A stretch of 64,000 nucleotides of DNA from NCBI RefSeq assembly GCF_028622835.1, contig NZ_CP117677.1, positions 2,342,820-2,406,819 of the forward strand, written 5' to 3'. Of the stretch, positions 19,838-31,270 are shown piece after piece. A model generated the notes under the pieces. The model was not told where the DNA came from. It did no database searches and worked only from the letters and a program-made list of their open reading frames with translations. The position numbers were made by a program, and so were the translations under genes. The first letter of the stretch is position 1. Every line of letters begins with the position of its first letter. The DNA is from Caloramator sp. mosi_1. Its GTDB lineage: Bacteria > Bacillota > Clostridia > Clostridiales > Caloramatoraceae.

Positions 19838-20870
19838 CTACTCTTCAGTTTTATTGCCTAAATTTAAATTACTTGCCAAATTTGATAAAGGTAGATTATA
19901 CTTTTGTCTTATTGTATTTTCAATTTCTAATGCTACTTGTGGATTTTCTTTTAAATAATTTTTGCATTTTCTCTTCCTTGCCCAAGCTTTATATCTTTAT
20001 ATGAAAACCAAGCTCCACTCTTTTGTATTATGTTGTTATTTACTGCTACATCTAAAATATTACCTTCCTTTGATATACCTTCACCATACATAATATCAAA
20101 TTCTGCTTGCTTAAAAGGTGGTGCAACCTTATTTTTAACTACCTTAACTCTGGTTCTGCTTCCTAAAACATCTTCTCCTTGCTTGATTGAGTCAACTTTT
20201 CTTACATCTAGTCTTACTGATGCATAGAATTTTAGTGCTCTACCACCAGGTGTTGTTTCTGGACTACCAAACATTACTCCAACCTTTTCTCTTAATTGGT
20301 TTATAAATATAGCAACACACTTTGACTTGTTTATTGCACCTGCCAATTTTCTTAATGCTTGTGACATAAGCCTTGCTTGTAATCCTACAAAAGCATCACC
20401 CATTTCACCCTCAATTTCTGCCTTTGGTACTAATGCAGCAACTGAGTCAATTACAATTACATCAATAGCACCAGACCTAACTAACGCTTCTGCTATTTCA
20501 AGTGCTTGTTCACCAGTGTCAGGTTGAGAAACAACTAAATTTGATACATCTACACCTAACTTTGTTGCATATGTAGGATCTAAAGCGTGTTCTGCATCTA
20601 TAAAAGCTGCAGTACCTCCATTTTTTGTGCCTCAACGATTATATGAAGTGCTACAGTTGTTTTACCTGATGATTCTGGACCATATATTTCAACAATTCTT
20701 CCTCTTGGAACTCCTCCTATTCCAAGTGCTATATCTAAATCAAGAGAACCCGTAGATATTGCTTCAACATTCAATTTTGAATTTTCACCTAACTTCATTA
20801 TTGAACCTTTGCCAAACTGTTTTTCTATTTGGCTCAATGCCAATTCTAGTGCCTTTTGTTTTTCATTCAT
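19838..20870 (-). CDS. recA: Recombinase RecA
   Basis: RecA forms filaments on single-stranded DNA for strand exchange and triggers LexA cleavage. Walker A is GPESSGKTT, Walker [11 protein letters not shown]. Loop L1 is in [15 protein letters not shown], loop L2 in [19 protein letters not shown]. The C-terminus reads [16 protein letters not shown]. Frame breaks are near 20623 (between VEAQK and [11 protein letters not shown]) and 19960. Corrected length is 344 aa. AAGGAAGG precedes the ATG. The promoter carries a SOS box directly after the -10. Confidence 0.97.
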
Positions 20871-20888
20871 ATTTTATCCTTCCTTTCC

Positions 20889-20932
20889 CGAACATCTGTT
20901 CTTATTATATAATATTTTTTATTTATGGTCAA
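20889..20932 (-). promoter_or_regulatory. recA promoter with SOS box
   Basis: On the minus strand: -35 TTGACC (20932-20927), 17-base spacer, -10 TATAAT (20909-20904), then the SOS box AGAACAGATGTTCG (20902-20889) over the transcription start. This fits LexA repression of recA. Confidence 0.85.
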
Positions 20933-21021
20933 TATCATTATTTTTTAATTTTTAACTCAATTATGATATTATCATTTATAATGCATAATTTTAAGGCTTA
21001 TTTATATACATTTATAATAAA

Positions 21022-21056
21022 AAGAATAAGAGCAGTTTTTAATTGCTCTTATTCTT
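21022..21056 (-). terminator. Terminator of pgsA
   Basis: Perfect 13-bp stem AAGAATAAGAGCA (21022-21034) / TGCTCTTATTCTT (21044-21056) overlapping the end of pgsA, followed on the minus strand by TTTATTATAAATG. Confidence 0.75.
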
Positions 21057-21582
21057 TTGAATTTATACACTTTCTATTTTTCTCAATATAATCAATTCCC
21101 GAAATAATTGTTATTATTGTTGCTAAATACATTATATAAATATATATATTATATCCTTTATATTTTAACTCAATTAAAGCTGCTATTATAGCTATAATTT
21201 GTGTTACAGTCTTTAATTTTCCCCATTTACTTGCTGCAATTATATTACCTTCTGATGCAGCTACTGCTCTTAATCCTGTTATTGCAAATTCACGTGCTAA
21301 TATTATCACAACTAACCAAGATGGTATTGTTTGTCGTTCTACTAAAGCAACAAGTGCCGCCGTAACTATTAACTTATCTGCCAACGGATCCAAGAATTTT
21401 CCAAATTTAGTTACTTGATTTCTATTTCTTGCTATATACCCATCTAAACTATCAGTTAATGCTGCTATAATAAAAATTATAGTAGCAATCCAATTTCCAT
21501 AGGGTATTTTTACTAAAAGAAAAAACAAAAACAAAGGAACCAAAAATATTCTGGATATTGTTATCTTATTTGCTAAATTCAT
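21049..21582 (-). CDS. pgsA: CDP-diacylglycerol--glycerol-3-phosphate 3-phosphatidyltransferase
   Basis: PgsA makes phosphatidylglycerol phosphate, the first step to phosphatidylglycerol. The CDP-alcohol phosphotransferase signature is complete: DSLDGYIARNRNQ followed by FGKFLDPLADK. At least four membrane segments are visible. I choose the start at 21582 because AGGAG lies nine bases upstream; an ATG at 21588 is too close. It overlaps the end of rimO by 17 bases. The frame is unbroken and the length of 177 aa is normal. Confidence 0.93.
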   Translation of the reverse strand: MNLANKITISRIFLVPLFLFFLLVKIPYGNWIATIIFIIAALTDSLDGYIARNRNQVTKFGKFLDPLADKLIVTAALVALVERQTIPSWLVVIILAREFAITGLRAVAASEGNIIAASKWGKLKTVTQIIAIIAALIELKYKGYNIYIYIMYLATIITIISGIDYIEKNRKCINSKE

Positions 21583-22904
21583 AGTCATCAACTCCTAATA
21601 AATCATAATTATAAGCCTTTGTTATTTTAACTTTAACAATATCACCTTTTTTATATTCTAAACTTGTTTCAATATAAACTGTTTGATCAATCTCTGGTGC
21701 ATCGGCATAGGTTCTGCCATAATAAACTCCTTCTTTTGTTATTCCGTCAATAATTACCTTAACTTCTTCTCCAATTAATCCCTATATTTTTTCTAAAGAT
21801 ATTTTACTTTGTATTTTCATTAACTTTTCTTTTCTAAAGGCTTTTATTTCATCACTTATTTGATTATCAAATAATGCTGCCTTTGTTCCTTCCTCTTGAG
21901 AGTATTCAAATATACCTACCCTATCTAACCTATATTCCTTTATAAAATCTACTAATTCATTAAAATCCTCATCAGTTTCATTTGGAAAACCAACTATCAA
22001 TGACGTTCTAATTACAGCTTTTGGTATATTTTTTCTTATATTATTTATAACTTCTAATATTTTTTCCTTTGTTGTTCTTCTATTCATTAGTTTTAATATT
22101 TTGTTACTTATGTGTTGTATTGGTATATCAAAATATTTACATATTTTTTCACTATTTTTTATTGTTTCTATTAATTCTAAATCTATTTCTTCAGGATACG
22201 AATACATAACTCTTATCCATTCTATACCTTCTATCTTTTCAATTTCTTTAAGCAATATTGATAAAGATTTCTTTTATATATATCAATACCATACATTGTT
22301 GTATCTTGTGCTACTATTATTAATTCCTTAACACCTTTACTTGACAATTGTCGTGCTTCCTTTAAAATATCTTCTATTTTTCTACTTCTATATCTACCTC
22401 TTAATTGAGGGATTATACAATAACTACAATTATTATTGCACCCTCAGCAATTTTTAAATATGCATAATGATTAGGTGTTGATAATATTCTTTCATTATAT
22501 TCTAAATTATAATTTATATTTCCTACTTTTACAATCTTATTATTTCCTTTTAATATATTATTAACAACTTCAACTATATTTTGATAATTGCCTGTACCTA
22601 CAACAGCATCTAATTCTGGCATTTCATCTAACAAATCTTGTTTATATCTTTCTGCCATACATCCAGTTGCTACAATACCTTTACAAATTCCATTTTGTTT
22701 GTTTTGTGCCATTTCTAATATAGTTTCTATTGACTCCATTTTAGCAGATTCAATAAAACCACAAGTATTAACTATAATTATATCTGCAGTTTTTTCATCA
22801 TTTACAATCTCATAGCCATTCTCTCTTAATTCGTGCAACATTACTTCTGCATCAACTCTGTTTTTATCACAGCCTAACGAAATCAATCCAACTTTATATT
22901 TCAT
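21566..22904 (-). CDS. rimO: Ribosomal protein S12 methylthiotransferase RimO
   Basis: RimO is a radical-SAM enzyme that methylthiolates an Asp of ribosomal protein S12. The N-terminal UPF0004 domain has [24 protein letters not shown] and ATGCMAERY, giving the three Cys of the auxiliary cluster. The radical-SAM motif CNNNCSYC (C-x3-C-x2-C) is near 22430, at a frame break. A C-terminal TRAM domain ends [11 protein letters not shown]; the D/VDDYEF form points to RimO rather than MiaB. Another break is near 22275, and a stop-like disruption lies near 21782. GGAG precedes the ATG at 22904. Corrected length is about 446 aa. Confidence 0.92.
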
Positions 22905-23031
22905 CAAATCAACTCCTTTTGTATTTCCTGGGCAATTATAGCCCATTATTTAATATTATCTCTTTTTTGCTCTTTTTACTCATTTTTTTATTATTTTACT
23001 TATTTATCTTAATTATGATTTTATATGACAA

Positions 23032-23071
23032 AAATCAACCTCATATATTTTATAATATATGAGGTTGATTT
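23032..23071 (-). terminator. Terminator of ftsK
   Basis: An 18-bp perfect stem (23032-23049 with 23054-23071, 4-base loop), ten bases after the ftsK stop. Confidence 0.75.
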
Positions 23072-23081
23072 ACAATATATA

Positions 23082-25290
23082 TTAATATTTTTCTACATCT
23101 TGTTTTGAGATTAATACTTGTCTTGGCTTACTTCCTTCTTGCTTTCCTATTATTCCACGTTGCTCCATTTCCTCAATTAACCTTGCTGCTCTATTAAATC
23201 CTATTCTTAACCTTCTTTGTAACATTGAAGCAGATATTTGTCCACTTTCAACAGCAATATTTATGGCTTCGTTTAAAAGTTCATCCTCAAATTCTCCATT
23301 ATTATCAGATGGACTATTTATATTTTTTTCAATATTGTCTATAATATCTTCTTTATAATCTGCACTACTATTATTTTTCAAATATGATACAATACTTTCA
23401 ACCTCTTTGTCTGAAATAAATGCACCTTGAATTCTTATAGGTTTACTCTCTCCAATTGGCATAAATAGCATATCTCCTCTTCCTAATAGTTTTTCTGCAC
23501 CTGCCATATCCAATATAGTTCTTGAATCTACTTGGCTGGAAACAGCAAAAGCTATTCTTGATGGAATGTTAGCTTTAATAACACCTGTTATTACATCTAC
23601 AGAAGGTCTTTGTGTTGCAATTACAAGGTGCATACCTGCTGCTCTTGCCATCTGTGCTAATCTACAAATAGCGTCTTCTACATCATTTGGAGCAACCATC
23701 ATTAGGTCTGCTAACTCATCAATTATTATAACTACTTGTGGTAGCTTTTTAGATGGATCATTAGTCTCCATTAACTTATTATAGCCTTCAATATTTCTGA
23801 CATTATTTTCAGCAAATAACTTGTATCTCTGAGTCATTTCATTTACTGCCCAATAAAGAGCAGATGCTGCCTTTTAGGTTCAGTTACTACAGGTATTAAT
23901 AAATGTGGTATTCCATTATAAACTGATAGCTCTACTACCTTTGGATCTATTAATAGCATTTTTACATCATTTGGTGATGATTTATATATAATACTTGTAA
24001 TCAAAGTGTTGATGCACACACTTTTTCCCGAACCAGTTGCACCTGCAATCAATAAATGAGGCATTTTAGACAAATCAGTTACAATACATTTGCCAGTTAT
24101 GTCTTTTCCTAATGCAAAGGCCAAATTGGACTTAAACTCCAAAATTCCTTTGACTCTAAAACCTCACGCAATGTAACAGGAACGACCTCCCTATTTGGAA
24201 CTTCAATTCCAACTGCTGATTTACCTGGTATAGGTGCTTCTATTCTTACTGATGATGCCGCTAAATTTAATGCAATGTCATCAGCTAGATTTACTATTCT
24301 ACTTACTTTAACACCTGCACTTGGTTGTATTTCATATCTTGTTACAGATGGCCCTCTATTTACCTGAATTACTTTTGCATCAACTCCAAAACTATTTAAT
24401 GTATCTTCTAAAAGTTTTGCATTTTGTAATAACTCTTTTTGTCCTGCAACTGACCTTTATAGCTATTTTCACAAAGTAGTTCCATAGGTGGAAACTTATA
24501 TTCAATTAAATTGCTTTTTCCTTTGCTTATTTCTTCATTTAAGTTATCAACTGCAGTTTCTTTTTCTTTTTTTCAATAAAATCCTCTCTTGAATCTTTAG
24601 TTTCTTTTAAAAAGTCAACAATCTTTATTTTTTTATCTATCTTTTCTATATTTTCTCTTATGTCTTTTACCTCAACATCTACTTTGTTGTTATAATTCTG
24701 TCTTTCCCTTTTATCTGTTTCATCTATGACTGTTTCTTTATTATTTTTAAATCTTATAAATATTGATTTAATATATCTGATCAAAGGAATTAATATAGAT
24801 TTTTCAGTAATTAAAAGGAATAAGACAATTGTAATACATACTAATACAATGTATGAACCTACTTTTCCAAAAATATATATAGTTGGAGTAGCTAATAATT
24901 CACTAATAACTCCTCCCCTTTATTGTCTATACCATTTAAATATGCATCCTTAATTTTATATATAAACTTTTTGTTAGGATTTTTTATTGAATAAGGTATA
25001 GTTAACATAACATTTATTATGTATAACAATAATGAAATATAATAAAATTTGTTGCTAACTTTACCCCTTTTAGTATAAAAGCTACACCTACAAATAAAAA
25101 TATACAGGAAATATATAGGCACCCAATCCAAACATACCCATAACAAATTCTCTAATTAATATACCTGCAATGCCTGTAGGTTTAATATAGATGCTAAGTC
25201 CAATTATCAAGGAAATTCCAAATATTATTACTCCATATATTTCCTTTTTACATTATTATTATCTTCTATTCTTTTATTTTTTCTTGCCAT
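23082..25290 (-). CDS. ftsK: DNA translocase FtsK/SpoIIIE
   Basis: FtsK/SpoIIIE is a membrane-bound hexameric motor that pumps chromosomes through the closing septum, including into the forespore. Membrane segments lie at the N-terminus (about 25240-24790). A charged linker follows (24780-24540), then the motor with Walker [33 protein letters not shown], Walker [13 protein letters not shown] and [12 protein letters not shown]. The C-terminal gamma winged helix ([19 protein letters not shown]) reads KOPS-like DNA signals. Frame breaks: near 25250, 25110, 25060, 24905, 24570, 24460, 24150 and 23875. Corrected length is about 738 aa. Only one such gene is in the window, so the FtsK/SpoIIIE distinction is left open. 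Confidence 0.93.
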
Positions 25291-25339
25291 CCTACCACCT
25301 CTTAAACTTTCTTCTATTAAGAAATATAACATAATAACA

Positions 25340-25373
25340 AAAAAGCAAATGCTATTTTATGCATTTGCTTTTT
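25340..25373 (-). terminator. Terminator of the TepA-like protease gene
   Basis: Perfect 13-bp stem AAAAAGCAAATGC (25340-25352) / GCATTTGCTTTTT (25361-25373). It overlaps the last codons of the protease gene. Confidence 0.75.
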
Positions 25374-26063
25374 CTATTAATTCTCTAAGTTTTATAATTG
25401 CTTCCCTATGCCTCCTACTTCATCTATTAAACCTAACTCAACTGCTTGATTACCGATCAATATAGTACCCATATCATTTAAAAGTTCATCTGTTTCTAAC
25501 ATTAATTCCCTTAATTTTTCTTTGGAAACTTTGCTATTTCTGGTAATAAAATTCAATATTCTATCCTGCATCTTTTGAAAATAGGCAAAAGTTTAGTGGA
25601 ACGCCAATAACTAAGCCATTCATTCTTATAGGATGTATTATCATTGTAGCTGTCGGAGATATAAAAGAATATTTTGTTGCTACTGCCAGTGGTACACCTA
25701 TACTATGTCCTCCACCAACAACCAAAGATACTGTTGGCTTAGTAATGCTATTTATCATCTCAGCAATTGCAAGTCCTGCTTCAACATCTCCTCCTACAGT
25801 ATTTAAAATGACTAAAAGTCCTTTTATATTAGGATTTTCCTCTACATTTACAAGTTGAGGAAATATGTGTTCATATTTTGTTGATTTTGTTTGTGGCGGA
25901 AGAACTGTATGTCCTTCTATCTGTCCTATTATAGTCATAGTAAAAATATCTGAAGTAAATGGTGGTGGTGGAAAATTTCCTAACTCCTTTATATTTTCAG
26001 TGTCATTTATATTTTTTTATTAGCGTTAGGTTCAATCTCTTCATTCTTTATTAAAAAATTCAT
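25357..26063 (-). CDS. tepA: ClpP-class serine protease, TepA (translocation-enhancing protein) family
   Basis: The protein belongs to the ClpP/crotonase fold. Visible motifs are [53 protein letters not shown] (Ser nucleophile) and [12 protein letters not shown] (His). In Bacillus TepA is a membrane-associated degrader of signal peptides. GAGGTGAT lies before the ATG at 26063. Frame breaks are near 26020, 25570 and 25408; after the last correction the C-terminus reads [11 protein letters not shown]. Corrected length is about 236 aa. It lies between aspartokinase and ftsK, as in many Clostridia. Confidence 0.85.
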
Positions 26064-26124
26064 AATATCACCTCTATATTAGTCTAACCAACATAAATTT
26101 AATTTATAATATATAAAAACGAAA

Positions 26125-26148
26125 GTCCCTACAAAATTTTGTAGAGAC
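26125..26148 (-). terminator. Probable terminator of the aspartokinase gene
   Basis: Stem GTCCCTACAAAA (26125-26136) / TTTTGTAGAGAC (26137-26148) with one mismatch pair; the minus strand continues TTTCGTTTTTATA. Confidence 0.55.
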
Positions 26149-26160
26149 CTATAATATATA

Positions 26161-27347
26161 TCACAAATCAAAGGCTTCGTGCAGAGCCTTTATGGCAGAT
26201 TCTGTGTCTTCTTCTTTAACTAAACACCAAATAGTTGTATGAGAATCTGCTGTTTGTAATACCTTTATATTTCTTTCCTTTAATGCTTTTAATATTTTTG
26301 CCATTATTCCAGGTATACCTCGCATTCCATTTCCTATAACAGCTATCTTACTGCAATTTGATATAATTTTATACTTTATCTTTAACATTTCCAGTATCTT
26401 TATTACACTTTGTTCTTGTTTTGAATTAATTGTAAAAACCCTATAATCTGGGAACACATTGATTAAATCAATGCTAATCTTATTATTAGCTAATATTTCA
26501 AAAATATCATCTGTATTTTGACAATTCTCATCATATTCAATGCTAACTTGTGTCCTTGACGACATATGTGTTATACCTGTTATTATTCTTCCTATATTTT
26601 CACGGGAAGTTGTTATAAGGGTTCCTCTACTATCACTCATAGTATTTTTAATATAAACAGGTATATTTGATTTCATAGCAAATTCAACAGCTCTTGGATG
26701 AATAACCTTTGCACCTTGATCTGCAAACTGGAATACTTCATTATAGCTCATTGTTTCAATCAGATGTGCATTATTTACTATTCTTGGATCCGCTGTCATA
26801 ATACCGTCTACATCTGTATATATTTCAACAAAATCCGCTTTTAGAGCTGCACCAAGGGCAGTACCTGTTATATCACTTCCACCTCTTCCTAAAGTTGTTA
26901 TTTCACCACTCTGTGTCATACCTTGGAATCCAGCAACAATAGGAATATATCCATCATTTATTGTATTTATAATTCTATTTGTATCTATTCTTAATATATC
27001 TGCATTACCAAAGTTTTCATTTGTTATAATCCCAGCCTGTCCTCCAGTTAATACCCTAACCTTAAACCCTCTCTTTGCCAAAACCTCTGATAAGACAACA
27101 CAGGAAATAATCTCACCACAAGCCATCAATATATCATATTCTCTCTTTTCTAAATATATCTTTTCATTGTCAAGAAGTGATAGTAGTGTATCAGTTGCAT
27201 AGGGATCACCCTTTCTACCTATTGCCGAAACAACAACAACAGGCTTATACCCCCTTTTATAGCATCTAATACTTTATCAGCAACCATTTCTCTTCTCTGA
27301 TGTGTTGCAACTGAAGTGCCTCCAAACTTTTGGACAATAATTTTCAT
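26161..27347 (-). CDS. dapG: Aspartokinase (DapG/LysC type)
   Basis: Aspartokinase phosphorylates aspartate, the entry to lysine, diaminopimelate, threonine and methionine synthesis. The N-terminus IIVQKFGGTSVA is the kinase motif, with GRGGSDITGTALGAAL and EIYTDVDGIMTADPR as substrate sites. Two ACT domains follow for regulation (IGRIITGITHMSSRTQVSIE and ISNCSKIAVIGNGMRGIPG). One base is missing near 27255; corrected length is 395 aa. GAGG precedes the ATG at 27347. In Bacillus the DapG form is controlled by diaminopimelate and serves the cell wall and dipicolinate in spores. The ACT pattern fits, but the effector is not readable from sequence. Confidence 0.9.
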
Positions 27348-27413
27348 AGTAGGGCCTCCTCTAGCCATTTGATAACACTACTATATAATACTAATTATCT
27401 ATAAAATCTGTTA

Positions 27414-27662
27414 TTAAAATTTACTTTTTAAATCAAAAAGTATTGTTTTTGCAAATACATTTATTCTTTTGCTCCAAGGAATCTCAACATAATCTCTGCT
27501 CTTAAATGAAAATAGAGAGAAATTTGACGAAGTAATTAAACTTTCAATTTCACCTGTTAATCTGTTAAATACAATATCACAATCACCAATTGTTCCAAAT
27601 TTACTTCCCTCTGAAACATCAATAATTTCAAGTTCCATCAAATCAGAAAATCTTTTGCTCAT
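27414..27662 (-). CDS. ymxH: YlmC/YmxH family sporulation protein (PRC-barrel)
   Basis: An unbroken 82-aa PRC-barrel-like protein (MSKRFSDLMELEIIDVSEGS, FGTIGDCDIVFNRLTGEIES, VEIPWSKRIN). The YlmC/YmxH family is found in spore-formers; its role is unknown. I use the ATG at 27662 with AAAGGAGGGG 6 bases upstream. A DDE insertion sequence lies only about 15 bases beyond that ribosome binding site, so the gene is cut off from dut and the M16 peptidase gene upstream and from any native promoter there. Confidence 0.85.
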   Translation of the reverse strand: MSKRFSDLMELEIIDVSEGSKFGTIGDCDIVFNRLTGEIESLITSSNFSLFSFKSRDYVEIPWSKRINVFAKTILFDLKSKF

Positions 27663-27697
27663 ATATAACCCCTCCTTTACTATAATATTATATAGTC

Positions 27698-27717
27698 GGT
27701 TGCAGAATTCTGCAACC
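27698..27717. repeat. Perfect 20-bp palindrome at the left end of IS copy 1
   Basis: GGTTGCAGAATTCTGCAACC, with its own half shared with the terminal repeat. On the plus strand it is followed by ATTGATTTTACTATTTTTT, so it may block read-in transcription towards the transposase. The same repeat is at 41231-41250 in copy 2. Confidence 0.8.
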
Positions 27718-27822
27718 ATTGATTTTACTATTTTTTAGCCATAAGGCTTTTATATTTTCCTCCACTGTGGCATTATTAAATTATAACAACCTTTAAAACT
27801 ATCCACAGAGGAGGAGAATAGC

Positions 27823-29298
27823 ATGTTTTGTATTAGCAAAATTAAGCAACTTAACTTTTTGAGCAAGTATCTGAATTTAAAAATATGGTTACTAAACAAC
27901 CCGTAGGGTTTATTAAATTGCTTGCTGATAATTTTGATATTAATACATTTATCCCTAATTCTTTTAAAGAACATTACTATTCAGATTTAGGAAGAAATCG
28001 TGAATATGAGCTTTCTTCTATATTATCATCTTTGCTAATTATGCAAATATTTCATATACCTACAACTGCGTTGTTAAATCTATTTCTTGTATTTTCTACT
28101 GAAATTAGAGAATTTTGTGGTTTCTATAAATCTATACCTGATGAATCTTTTTCAGTAGATTTAAAACTACTTTTGAAAGTGATATCGCAGATTTATTTAA
28201 TTCTATGGTTCCTAAAGTTATTGATATATGTGAAGATATTAATAATCTTCTTCCTGCTGATTCCCCATATAAAAATTTAAACTCAATTTTGATATATGAT
28301 ACATCTGGATTAAAGCCTCGTGTAAAAGAAAATAATCCTAAAACACTTGCAAGTGAAATAAATAAGCAAAAAGCATATTCAAAAATTATTAATGACAAGA
28401 ACTTTAATCCCTATGCTGCCGCATATAAAAACATGCCTAAGTATTCTCAAGCTAACCCAAATATACGACTTGATTTCGTAAATGGACATTTTGGTTACTT
28501 CTATAAATTTGGATTATTAACTAATGGTTGGGGTATACCTTTAAGCATAAAATTCTTCGAAGAAGACTTTTATAAATCTGTAGAAAAAGAATTCTCTACT
28601 CCTGAAGAACAAAAATATTTTTATGATAATGCTTCATTGAAACCAGTAATTGTACCATTTTTGAATAACTTAAAAAAATATTCAAATTTTAAATTTAAAA
28701 CTTTTTTAGGTGATTCAGAATTTGATAGTTATGATAACTTTGGATTATTTAAACATTTAGAATTTGAAAAAGTTCTTATCCCACTTAATCCTCGTAGCCA
28801 ATCCAATACAAAAATTGGAGAACTTGAATATAATACCGAAGGTATTCCTATATGCCCCTTAACACAAGAACCTTTTAAATTTGATGGTTCTTGTAAAGGC
28901 AAAAATAGAAGTTTAAGATATAAGTTTACTTGCCCTAAATCACATCGTGATAAAAATGGTAAACCTTATCATACATGTGAAAATCCATGTACTGATAGCA
29001 AAAGTGGTCGTATGACCTATGTTTATCCTGATAAAAATTTTAGACTTTATCCTGGTATTATAAGGAACTCTGTGGAATGGGAAAAACTTATTCAATACGT
29101 TGTTGTATTGAGAGAGAAATAGCATCTTTAAAATCAAACCCTTGTATACAGCAACCTAAAACTGTTAATACCTATACAATGCGTGCTGACTTATATTTGA
29201 CTGCTATATCTAAACTTATAAATGTAATATTGGCTTACGCCATAAATAAACCTGAATATTTAAGAAGTATATCAAAACTTCTTAAAATACCTGCTTAA
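27823..29298 (+). CDS. DDE transposase of IS copy 1
   Basis: The start at 27823 has GAGGAGG ahead of it. After corrections near 27880, 28160 and 29090 the protein is about 492 aa. DDE residues can be placed in ILIYDTSGLKPR (first Asp), FLGDSEFDSYDNF (second Asp) and CCIEREIASLKSN (Glu). A Cys-rich insert (FTCPKSHRD, YHTCENPCTD) lies between the last two, which may bind zinc. The layout resembles IS4/IS1182-type transposases, but I cannot fix the family. All three breaks are shared with copy 2, so they may be real or be systematic read errors. Confidence 0.82.
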
Positions 29299-29337
29299 TC
29301 CACATATCCACAATCCAAAATTTGTATTTATGCTTCG

Positions 29338-29378
29338 CATGCCTTTTTTATCAAAGGTTTTTGGCATGTTCTTTTTTT
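29338..29378 (+). terminator. Terminator of the transposase gene, IS copy 1
   Basis: CATGCC (29338-29343) pairs with GGCATG (29363-29368) around an inner CCTTT/AAAGG stem, followed by TTCTTTTTTTG. Confidence 0.6.
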
Positions 29379-29469
29379 GTGATTTTTTTAGTAAAATCCA
29401 AAAAGTTATCCACAATTTTAATTTTTACATTCTGCAATCATCTATATAATATTATATGAAAAAGATGGT

Positions 29470-29910
29470 TTATAGACCTGTCGATCCAAAACCATCTTCT
29501 CCTCTTAAAGTATAATCTAAATTTTCCAATTCCTCTATCTGTGGAATAACTACCTTATTTATTACCATCTGAGCAATTCTATCCCCTCTTTTTATTCGAA
29601 AGGGTTCCTTACCAAGATTAATAATTATAACACCAATTTCTCCTCTATAGTCACTATCTATTGTACCAGGTGAATTAACTAATGCTATACCATTTTTCAA
29701 TGCTAAGCCACTTCTTGGTCTAATTTGAGCTTCATAACCTTTAGGCAAACTTATTGAAATTCCTGTAGGTATTAGGCGTATTTCCATTGGTTTAATAATT
29801 AACTCTTCTTCTACATTTGCATATAAATCCATTCCGCAAGACCCTTCTGTCATAAACTTGGGAAGTGGTAAATCTTTTGCGTTTTCCAGTCTTCTTATCT
29901 TAAGTCTCAT
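29470..29910 (-). CDS. dut: dUTP pyrophosphatase
   Basis: Dut hydrolyses dUTP to dUMP and keeps uracil out of DNA. All five motifs of the trimeric family are visible: [49 protein letters not shown] and [11 protein letters not shown]. The frame is unbroken and the 146-aa length is normal. It begins three bases after the stop of the M16 peptidase gene, with GGGGG as ribosome binding site inside that gene's end, so the two are coupled. The IS inserted downstream ends the operon here. Confidence 0.95.
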   Translation of the reverse strand: MRLKIRRLENAKDLPLPKFMTEGSCGMDLYANVEEELIIKPMEIRLIPTGISISLPKGYEAQIRPRSGLALKNGIALVNSPGTIDSDYRGEIGVIIINLGKEPFRIKRGDRIAQMVINKVVIPQIEELENLDYTLRGEDGFGSTGL

Positions 29911-29913
29911 TTT

Positions 29914-31172
29914 TTACCCCCATATCAATTTTTTATATTTTTCTTCATCAACATTTTTACCAACAACAGCTACAGATTTTATTCCTTTAGAAAATATTTT
30001 TTCAATTATTGAGTTAATTTCACTTTCCGTTATTTGATCTATTTTACTTAAAACCTCAGAAGGTTCATAAACTTTATCTTGCAATAGTAATGATTTACCC
30101 ATACTAAACATTCTATTTGCAACACTCTCTAAACCTAAAATGTAGTTACCTTTAAGTTGCTCTTTTGCTTTTTTAATCTGTTCACTTCCTATTCCTAATT
30201 TACACAAATTATATATTTCTTCTTTTATATATGATATTGCTCTTTCTACATGAACCTCATTTAAAGCAAAATAGATATTAAAAGAACCACAGTTTATATA
30301 GGATGATGGGAATGAATATATAGTATATACTAATCCATTTTCTTCTCTTAGCCTTTGAAACAAACGTGAACTCGTTCCTCCACCAAAGTAATTATTAATC
30401 GCAGATAGTGTATAAATCTCTTCATTACCTAATTCAATACCATTTAAAGCTAATCCAATATGTACCTGTTCAATATCCTTTTGTTTTACTAAAATACTAT
30501 TGTTTACTTGTGGAGCTGAAATGCTAAAACCTTCATTCTTGTCAAAATTATCTTTGCTAAAGTATGATTCTAATTTTTCTAATATTCTATTTTGATCAAA
30601 ATTACCAGCAATTGCAATAACAATATTTTTATAATTATATGTTTTACTCATATAATTAGTAATTTTATCCTTAGTCATATTATCTATAGTACTATGTGTT
30701 CCTAAAATAGTATAGGATAAACTATCCCCATCCCAAGTAGCTCTAGACAGTAAATCACCAAGTAGATCCTCTGGAGAATCTTCATACATATTAATTTCCT
30801 CTTTTATAACCCCTTTTTCTCTTTCTATGTCATCTTCATTCATATTTGCATTCAACAACATATCCATTAAAACATCTATTGCTATATCAATATGTTGGTC
30901 TATCATCTTTACATAATAACAGGTTGCCTCTTTGCTTGTGAAGGCATTTATTTGTCCACCTAATCCCTCGATATCCTCTGCAATCTGCTTAGCAGTTCGA
31001 TTTTTGTTCCCTTAAACATCATATGTTCAATAAAATGGGATATCCCATTAATATCTTCATTTTCATATCTCGATCCGCTCTTTACCCAAACACCAACACT
31101 TACAGAATTAACATATGGTATAAACTCTAAAGCTACACGAATCCCATTACTTAAATTCAATACTTGATACAT
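29914..31172 (-). CDS. M16 family zinc metallopeptidase (YmxG/mitochondrial processing peptidase type)
   Basis: The inverted zinc motif HFIEHMMFK (H-x2-E-H) is near residue 50, with the downstream Glu in EREKGVIKEEINM. The second half shows GGGTSSRLFQRLREENGLVY, the conserved C-lobe segment. Such peptidases next to pnp are common in Firmicutes and cut peptides within a closed chamber; the substrate is unknown. One base is missing near 31012 between MFKGTK and RTAKQIAED. Corrected length is 419 aa, normal for a single-chain MPP-like enzyme. It is followed by dut. Confidence 0.9.
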
Positions 31173-31248
31173 ACTAACCTCCTACTAAACCTAATAAATA
31201 GGTAATAATTTTAATAACAGAACTAATTTTTCACTCTATGTTATAAAA

Positions 31249-31270
31249 AAGGCTTATAATAAGCCTTATT
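31249..31270 (-). terminator. Terminator of pnp
   Basis: Stem AAGGCTTA (31249-31256) / TAAGCCTT (31260-31267) overlapping the pnp stop; the minus strand continues TTTTTTATAAC. Confidence 0.7.

Larger units (their letters stand above)
27693..29444 (+). mobile_element. DDE insertion sequence, copy 1 (1752 bp)
   Basis: The ends are imperfect inverted repeats, TAGTCGGTTGCAGAAT on the left and TAGATGATTGCAGAAT on the right (reverse complement), 13 of 16 matching. A 12-bp duplication TATAATATTATA flanks it (27681-27692 and 29445-29456). A nearly identical copy is at 41226-42976. The long target duplication fits IS4-like families; I do not assign the family. It is inserted between dut and ymxH with its transposase antisense to the operon. 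Confidence 0.9.
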
